Part shown: piece by piece, positions 58,985-64,000 of the stretch | Layout: the number at the start of each line of letters is the position of its first letter | Position numbering within the stretch: the stretch's first letter is position 1 | Assembly: GCA_020849855.1 (NCBI GenBank) | Contig: JADZFO010000027.1 | Span: 62,001 to 126,000, forward strand | Reading direction: 5' to 3' | DNA from: a bacterium | GTDB lineage: Bacteria; 4484-113; JAFGCY01 | DNA length: 64,000 bases | The notes under the pieces: model-generated | The model's input: the letters and a program-made list of their open reading frames with translations, nothing else | Told to the model about the DNA's origin: nothing | Databases searched by the model: none | Made by a program: the position numbers and the translations under genes

Positions 58985-60229
58985 CTAGCCGGCCGCCGCG
59001 GCGGTGATGGCGGCGATGCGCGTACGGGCCCAGGCCCGCGCAGCTTTCTCGGCCAGAAAGACGCCATAAGGCTCGCGCGGGAAGGCCTGCGCCGCATCGG
59101 CGGCCTGGCCCTCAGCGCCCAGCGGCAGCAGCTCCGGCCGCTGCGCCAGCTCCAGCAGCACATCGCCAATGTCGTTGAAGTTCAGCGCGCCATGCTGGAA
59201 GGCCGCGCAGAGTTCCTCGTTCAGCGCCACCAGCGACCCGGCCAGCCACCAGGGCCCCTGCGCCGCGATGCGGCAGGCCCGCAGCGCCGGGAAGCAGTCC
59301 AGGTCCACCGGCTCCAGCTCCCAGCCCTCCAGGCGCGCCGGCGGAAGCTGCGCCAGGGCCGGCAGGCGCCGCGGCCAGGTCAAGCCGTACTGGATCGGGA
59401 TGCGCATGTCCGGCGTGGCCGCGTGCAGAATCAAACTGCCGTCATTCAGCCGCGCCATCGAGTGACACTGGCCCTGCGGATGCACCAGCACCTCGATCTG
59501 CTCCACCGGGATGCCGAAAAGGTGCTGGGCCTCGATCAGTTCCAGGCCCTTGTTGAATAGGGTCGCGCTGTTCAGGGTGATGCCGGCGCCCATGCTCCAC
59601 ACCGGGTGCTCCAGGGCCTGCTGGTAGGTCACCCCCGCCAGCTGCCCGCGGCTCATCCCGCGGAAGGGCCCGCCGCTGGCGGTCAGCACCGCGCCGCTGA
59701 TTTCCTCCCGCCCGCGCCCGGCCAGGCACTGCCACAGGGCGCTGTGCTCGCTGTCCAGGGGCCGGATCTGCACGCCCCTGCGCGCCGCGGCCTCCATGAC
59801 CATGCTGCCGGCGGCGATCAGGGCCTCCTTGGAGGCCAGGGCCAGCTCCCTGCCGCTCTCCAGAGCCGCCATCAGCGGCACCAGGGCGCGGGTGCCGAAG
59901 ATCGCCAGCAGCACCAGGTCGCAGCCGCTGTCGCTGGCCAGCGCGGCCAGGCCTTCATCCCCGGACAGCACGCGCACCCCGCTGCCGGCCAGCAGGCTCT
60001 CCAGCTCGGCGCTGTGCGCCGCCGCGCAGCACACCGCCGCCGGCTGCCACTGCCGCGCCTGCTCAGCCAGCAGGCTGATGCTGCCCTCGCAGCTCAGGCT
60101 GCGCAAACTCCACTCGCAGTCGGGGTCGTTGGCCTGCAGGTGCGCGAGCACCTCCAGGGCCTGCCGCCCGATGCTGCCCGTGGAGCCCAGGATGGCCACA
60201 CTGCACTTTCGCCTGCCTGAATCTGGCAC
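58985..60229 (-). CDS. dxr: 1-deoxy-D-xylulose 5-phosphate reductoisomerase
   Basis: 414 residues from GTG 60229, placed by TATCAT 6 nt upstream; the frame is open to 60277. Dxr makes MEP from DXP with NADPH, the committed step of the non-mevalonate isoprenoid pathway. ILGSTGSIGRQALEVL (NADPH), LASKEALIAAG, DSEHSALWQCL (metal Asp/Glu), LTASGGPFRG and WSMGAGITLNSATLFNKGLE with the metal Glu are all in place. Upstream 58863-58984 before the lipoprotein gene shows nothing recognisable. Confidence 0.94.
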   Translation of the reverse strand: MPDSGRRKCSVAILGSTGSIGRQALEVLAHLQANDPDCEWSLRSLSCEGSISLLAEQARQWQPAAVCCAAAHSAELESLLAGSGVRVLSGDEGLAALASDSGCDLVLLAIFGTRALVPLMAALESGRELALASKEALIAAGSMVMEAAARRGVQIRPLDSEHSALWQCLAGRGREEISGAVLTASGGPFRGMSRGQLAGVTYQQALEHPVWSMGAGITLNSATLFNKGLELIEAQHLFGIPVEQIEVLVHPQGQCHSMARLNDGSLILHAATPDMRIPIQYGLTWPRRLPALAQLPPARLEGWELEPVDLDCFPALRACRIAAQGPWWLAGSLVALNEELCAAFQHGALNFNDIGDVLLELAQRPELLPLGAEGQAADAAQAFPREPYGVFLAEKAARAWARTRIAAITAAAAG

Positions 60230-60235
60230 GCGGCA

Positions 60236-60241
60236 ATGATA
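60236..60241 (-). promoter_or_regulatory. -10 box TATCAT for leaderless dxr
   Basis: Minus-strand TATCAT, 6 nt, GTG 60229; no Shine-Dalgarno. The same hexamer serves dapB. Confidence 0.45.
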
Positions 60242-60249
60242 AACCCGGG

Positions 60250-60562
60250 GCGGAAAAGCAGAAGGCTCAAGGCTCAAGTCTCAAGGCTCAAGGTGAAGGC
60301 TGAGGGCTCAAGGCTGAAGGCACAAGGAAAAAGGCTGAGGGCTCAAGGCTCAAGGCGAAAGCAAGAGGACCGCATTGCTGCGGTCCTCTCCTGTGTTACC
60401 AGCTACTGGCTTCAGGCTTCAGCTCTGGCTTCAAGCCCGATCAAGGTTCGATGCTCTCGCTCCGTTCCTTTCTCAGCTTTCTTGCCTGCTGCCTTCTGTC
60501 TTGAGCCTTCAGCCTTCAGCCTTCTGCCTTTCGCCTTGAGCCTTGTGCCTTCTGCCTTTCCC
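60250..60562. repeat. Short degenerate repeat block between tricorn protease and dxr
   Basis: Left part (60254-60365): many copies of AAGGCTCAAGGC/AAGGCTGAAGGC-type 7- to 8-mers on the plus strand. Right part (about 60475-60562): the reverse-complement words GCCTTGAGCC, GCCTTCAGCC, GCCTTCTGCC. The two parts form a long imperfect inverted repeat around about 110 bp of ordinary sequence. No open reading frame of credible codon use lies here. Confidence 0.8.
60364..60389 (-). terminator. Hairpin downstream of the tricorn protease gene
   Basis: AGAGGACCGCA (60364-60374), loop TTGC, TGCGGTCCTCT (60379-60389): a perfect 11-bp stem. On the minus strand it is followed by TGCTTTCGCC, a weak T-tract. 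Position after the protease gene and before the dxr promoter suits termination. Confidence 0.6.
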
Positions 60563-63500
60563 TTACTTGTCCTCGTCGCGGATGCCCGCGCCGCTGCGGT
60601 TCGGGTACTTCGGCTTGGCCGGCTCGTTCCAGGGCCGTTCGCCCAGCTCCTTGAGCACCTCCTGGATGCCGCGGTCAAGCTGCGCGTCCTCGCCGCGGGC
60701 CAGGATGCTCGGGGTGTTGTCTACCTCGATATCAGGGTCCACGCCGTGGCCTTCCACGCCCCAGGTGCCGTCAACCTCGAAGAAGCCGAAGTTCGGCACG
60801 CTGACGCCCGAGCCGTCCAGCAGCGGCGGGTTGCCGCTGATGCCGATCAGGCCGCCCCAGGTGCGCTTGCCGATCAGCTTGCCCAGCTTGTAGTCGCGGA
60901 ACAGGTAGGGGAAGGAGTCGCCGCCGGAGCCGGCGTTCTCGTTGATCAGCATCACCTTCGGGCCGCCGTTCATGAACCAGGGGCTGCGCCAGTTCACGCC
61001 GTCGCGGGTGGCCCAGTACTGGCGTGCGCGGCGGTTCAGGATCTGGATCATGGTGTCGGGGCTCAGGCCGCCGCCGTTCCAGCGCTCGTCGATGATCAGG
61101 CCCTGCATGTTGTGCTGGCCGACGAACTGGCGGTAGAAGTCGCTCGCGCCGCCCCAGCCCGTGTCGCGGACATAGATATAGCCGATCTTGCCGCCGGTCT
61201 TCTCATACACATACTGGCGGTTGGACTCGATCCAGTCCCGCAGTCGCAGCTCGCCGTCATCCGGCAGGGGGCTGACCAGGATCTTGCGCTCCTTGCCGTC
61301 GCGGCTGGCCACGGAGTTCACGGTCAGCTCGGTCGGCTTGCCCACGGTGCCGCTCAGCAGGGCCCAGGGGTTGCCGTTCTCGCCCAGCGCCTCGCCGTTG
61401 ACCGCCAGCAGGAAGTCGCCTTCCTTGACGTTCACGCCGGGCTGCTGCAGCGGGCCGCGCAGGTCGTTCTCCCAGCTCGCGCCGCTGTAGATCTTCTTGA
61501 AGCACACGCCGCGCTGGCCGGCGCTGTCGCTGGCGTACTCAAAGTCACAGGCCAGCTGGCCAATGCCGATGCTGCGCGGATAGTCGCCGTTGTCGCTGTA
61601 GACATAGGTATGGCCGGAGTTCAGCTCGGCCACCATCTGGCGCACGATGTACTCCACGTCGCCGCGGTTGGTGGCATAGTCCACCAGGCCCAGGGCGCGC
61701 TTGCCCACGCTGTCCCAGTCCACGCCGTGCATGTCGGGGTCATAGAAATAGTCGCGGTAGCGGCTCCAGGCGTCATAGACGATCGCCTTCCACTCCTCGC
61801 GCGGGTTCACCTGCACCAGCAGGCCGTTGGTGTTCACCGGCTTGTCCAGCGCGGCGCCGGGCATCGCGCCGGTGATGAAGAGGCCGCCGTTAGCGAAGAC
61901 CAGCATGCGGCTGGCGTCAGGGGTCAGCTGGAAGCCGCCCACGCCGGGCAGCAGGGGGGTCTCGGCCGGCTTGTCGCCGCTCAGGTCAAACATGCACAGG
62001 CTCGGCGGTCCGCCGGCGCCCATCTTCATATAGTAGACCTTCTTGTCGCCGCCCTGCAGGCCGAAGTAGCCCCCGTTGCCGCTGGGCAGCGTGATGCTGC
62101 GGGTGTCGAGGCCCTCAAGGTCGATCTTCAGCGGCTCAGCCTTGGGCTCTTCCTTCTTCTCGCCCTCAGCCGGGGCGGCCGGGGCAGCGGCGTCGCCCGC
62201 CGCCGGGGCAGCCGCATCAGCGGCCGGGGCATCCGCCGGCTTCTCGCCCTCGGCGGGCTTCTCCTCGGCCGGCTTGATTTCCTCGTCGTCGTTCTTCGGG
62301 GCGAAGGGCGAGACGATGTCCGCGCGCAGGGTGGTCACGCACAGCGTGGTCGTGTCGCTGAAGTTGAACTCGCCCCAGTCGCCCACCGGCGAATAGTTCG
62401 GGTTGAAGCTGGAGTCGCTGGTATAGAACAGGTAGTCGCCGCTCAGGTCAAAGGCCGCATTGCCGCAGTTGAAGTAAGGCTGCGTGACGCGGTGGCTCTC
62501 CTTGGTGGCGCTGTTGTAAAGCATTACCGTGCCGTTGCTGCTGGCCGCGTCGGCCAGGTTGAAAGCGATCCACACGGAGTCCTTGGCCCAGCTGATCCCG
62601 CCCGGGTTGCCCCAGGGGTCCTTGGCGAACTGCACGGTCTCGCCGCTGTCCACCGTGTGCACAAAGAAGGCGCCGGTCTTGTCGGTAAAGGCGATCTTCT
62701 TGCTGTCCGGGCTCCAGTGCAGGTTCATCCTGAAGGTGTGGCCGTCCTTGGTCAGCTGGCGGGCCTCGCCGCTGCCGTCGCTGGGGCGCACATAGATCTC
62801 ATACTCGCCGCTGGCGTTGCTCAGGTAGGCGATCCACTGGCCGTCGGGCGACCAGGTCGGCTCGCGCTCGGTAATGCCATTGGTGCCGGTCAGGTTGCGC
62901 GGGTAGCCCTTCTCGGCCGGCACGGTCCAGATGTCGCCGCGGGCGTTCACCGCCACGCGCTTGGCCTGCGGCGAGATGCCGCCCTCCAGGATGGTCTGGC
63001 CGGCGTCGATGGTCTGCGGCATCACACTCATGCGGTCGCCGGGCACGGAGATCTCCACCTTGCTCAGCTTCTCGGAGGCGATGTCCAGAAGCCATAGCTG
63101 GCCGCCGTTCTCCATCACGATGTCTTTGGGGCCGATGGCCGGCCACTTGGTCTCGAAGTCTTTGAAGAAGGTCACCTGGCGGCGCTCGCCGTCGGCCAGG
63201 GTATAGACCCAGATGTTGCGGCGGTGCTCCGGGCCGGCATCCGACAGGAAGTAAACCTTGTCGTTGCCGTGGAACATCGGCGCGGTATCCGTGCCGGGCC
63301 AGTCAGTGATCTGGCGGCTCTCGCCGTTCTTCAGGTTGTACAGCCAGATATTGCTGGCCGTGCCGCCCTGATAGCGGTTCCAGTTCTGGAACTCGATCCA
63401 CTGCTGGTCCAGCGCCACCCACTGGCCGTCCGCGCTGAAGGAGGCGAACATGGCCTCAAAGGGCGGCAGGGCCTCGGGCAGGCCGCCATTCGGATTGCTG

Positions 63501-63982
63501 TAGTACAGGTGGTTCTGGTGGCCGCTGTTCTCAATGCTGGAGCCGAAGACCACCCGGCCGTCGGGGGCATAGTCCACCATGAACACGCCGCCGGGCTGGA
63601 AGCTCAGGCGCCGGGGCAGGCCGCCGGCCACCGGGACCTCATAGATATCGCCATTGCCGTCATAGTTGGCGCCAAAGGCCACCTTGCTGCCGTCAGGGCT
63701 GAAGCGCGGGAACTGCTCGGCGCCGGCCGGGCTGGACAGGGGCAGCGCGGTGCCGCCGCTCTTCGGCGCGATCCACAGGTCGTTGTCATAGCGGAAGACA
63801 ATTTTGTCCGCGCTGACATCCGGCGTGCGCAGCATGGCCGCGTCCAGCGGCACATTGCCGCCGGTCTGGGCTGCCTGCGCCGCTGTGCCGAAGGCAAGCG
63901 CACCGGCGAGCATCAGCGCCAGTACGCCCAGCAGAGCCAGCGGCGCCGGGCGGGCGCTGCTGAAACGGGGAAGGGCTACCAT
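60563..63982 (-). CDS. Tricorn-type S41 protease (exported)
   Basis: 1139 residues. A signal peptide ends near AAQA (about 38), so the enzyme is exported. Residues about 50-560 hold beta-propeller repeats (FSPDGSKVAFG, WSPDGQWIAYLSN, WSPDSKKIAFTD). A Pro/Ala/Glu-rich linker (about 590-640) precedes a propeller remnant, a PDZ domain (VNVKEGDFLLAVNGEAL, about 890) and the S41 core with GYIYVRDTG, LIIDERWNGGG and NENAGSGGDSFPY, where the Ser after AG is the expected nucleophile. The end reads VEGHGVDPDIEVDNTP. It likely degrades periplasmic peptides. AAGGAGG stands 6 nt before the ATG. Confidence 0.92.
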   Translation of the reverse strand: MVALPRFSSARPAPLALLGVLALMLAGALAFGTAAQAAQTGGNVPLDAAMLRTPDVSADKIVFRYDNDLWIAPKSGGTALPLSSPAGAEQFPRFSPDGSKVAFGANYDGNGDIYEVPVAGGLPRRLSFQPGGVFMVDYAPDGRVVFGSSIENSGHQNHLYYSNPNGGLPEALPPFEAMFASFSADGQWVALDQQWIEFQNWNRYQGGTASNIWLYNLKNGESRQITDWPGTDTAPMFHGNDKVYFLSDAGPEHRRNIWVYTLADGERRQVTFFKDFETKWPAIGPKDIVMENGGQLWLLDIASEKLSKVEISVPGDRMSVMPQTIDAGQTILEGGISPQAKRVAVNARGDIWTVPAEKGYPRNLTGTNGITEREPTWSPDGQWIAYLSNASGEYEIYVRPSDGSGEARQLTKDGHTFRMNLHWSPDSKKIAFTDKTGAFFVHTVDSGETVQFAKDPWGNPGGISWAKDSVWIAFNLADAASSNGTVMLYNSATKESHRVTQPYFNCGNAAFDLSGDYLFYTSDSSFNPNYSPVGDWGEFNFSDTTTLCVTTLRADIVSPFAPKNDDEEIKPAEEKPAEGEKPADAPAADAAAPAAGDAAAPAAPAEGEKKEEPKAEPLKIDLEGLDTRSITLPSGNGGYFGLQGGDKKVYYMKMGAGGPPSLCMFDLSGDKPAETPLLPGVGGFQLTPDASRMLVFANGGLFITGAMPGAALDKPVNTNGLLVQVNPREEWKAIVYDAWSRYRDYFYDPDMHGVDWDSVGKRALGLVDYATNRGDVEYIVRQMVAELNSGHTYVYSDNGDYPRSIGIGQLACDFEYASDSAGQRGVCFKKIYSGASWENDLRGPLQQPGVNVKEGDFLLAVNGEALGENGNPWALLSGTVGKPTELTVNSVASRDGKERKILVSPLPDDGELRLRDWIESNRQYVYEKTGGKIGYIYVRDTGWGGASDFYRQFVGQHNMQGLIIDERWNGGGLSPDTMIQILNRRARQYWATRDGVNWRSPWFMNGGPKVMLINENAGSGGDSFPYLFRDYKLGKLIGKRTWGGLIGISGNPPLLDGSGVSVPNFGFFEVDGTWGVEGHGVDPDIEVDNTPSILARGEDAQLDRGIQEVLKELGERPWNEPAKPKYPNRSGAGIRDEDK

Positions 63983-64000
63983 CAGTTCCTCCTTGGAGAG

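Noticed and set aside
60236-63097. 953-residue plus-strand open frame opposite the tricorn protease
   Set aside because: It runs through the intergenic repeat block and is Ala/Val/His-rich filler; the minus-strand protease is complete.
1-64000. tRNA or rRNA genes
   Set aside because: Intergenic regions were read for T-loop and acceptor patterns by eye; none was found. A tRNAscan run would be decisive.

Overview
This 64-kb window is chromosomal DNA of high GC content (judged by eye, above 60%), densely packed with ordinary bacterial genes on both strands. It contains no phage, insertion sequence, CRISPR array, rRNA or tRNA that I can see. The organism is a diderm: it has an outer-membrane secretin (PilQ), a complete PilMNO platform and many lipobox lipoproteins. 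A redox repressor Rex, a fused SecDF, a single long bifunctional Rel and a dnaA not followed by dnaN argue against Proteobacteria. A striking share of genes begin exactly where a TANNNT -10 box predicts the transcript to start (leaderless mRNAs), a habit known from Deinococcus and Actinobacteria. I infer an uncultured lineage of the Terrabacteria type (for example Armatimonadota-like), with low confidence.

Layout. 1-6.4 kb: the tail of an unknown gene, a small lipoprotein, P5C dehydrogenase (pruA), two membrane proteins (one LtrA-like) and an ALDH7-type dehydrogenase; the two dehydrogenases suggest proline and lysine catabolism. 6.5-8.1 kb: a lipoprotein with a collagen-like segment, convergent with rex. 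8.3-21.7 kb: a type IV pilus/competence locus with four pseudopilin or PilX-like genes, pilT, pilC, a major pilin, pilM-N-O, a PilP-like gene and the secretin pilQ; pilB and pilD are absent. 21.8-31.5 kb: an enoyl-CoA hydratase, secDF-recJ (overlapping), a frameshifted membrane-protein gene, rel-dtd (overlapping) and a CsgG/LpoB-like lipoprotein. 31.5-35.4 kb: a TPR/zinc-ribbon protein and a DUF4349 lipoprotein, then a DnaA-box cluster and dnaA (probable oriC or dnaA control region).

35.4-44.5 kb: a GAF-GGDEF diguanylate cyclase, a candidate small RNA, a cupin, plsC, the dapB-asd-dapA cluster for diaminopimelate/lysine, a stand-alone receiver protein, a SnoaL-like secreted protein and a sirtuin. 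44.5-51.9 kb: a large cohesin-like lipoprotein with a Thr-Gly-Gly repeat tail, a PanE-like reductase, a DinG-like helicase, a 37-bp tandem repeat and three tandem small membrane proteins. 52-54.4 kb: etfB and etfA separated by a REP-like palindrome pair, then hicB and a frameshifted hicA. 54.4-64 kb, all on the minus strand: a double-FHA protein, surE, a large lipoprotein, dxr, a block of short degenerate repeats and a tricorn-type protease.

The observations most worth a second look are the recurrent leaderless-gene architecture, a strong promoter and intrinsic terminator bracketing about 70 nt with no gene (candidate sRNA), two single-base frameshifts that break otherwise intact genes, the consensus DnaA box at the pilM promoter, and several palindromic or tandem repeat families in intergenic spaces.
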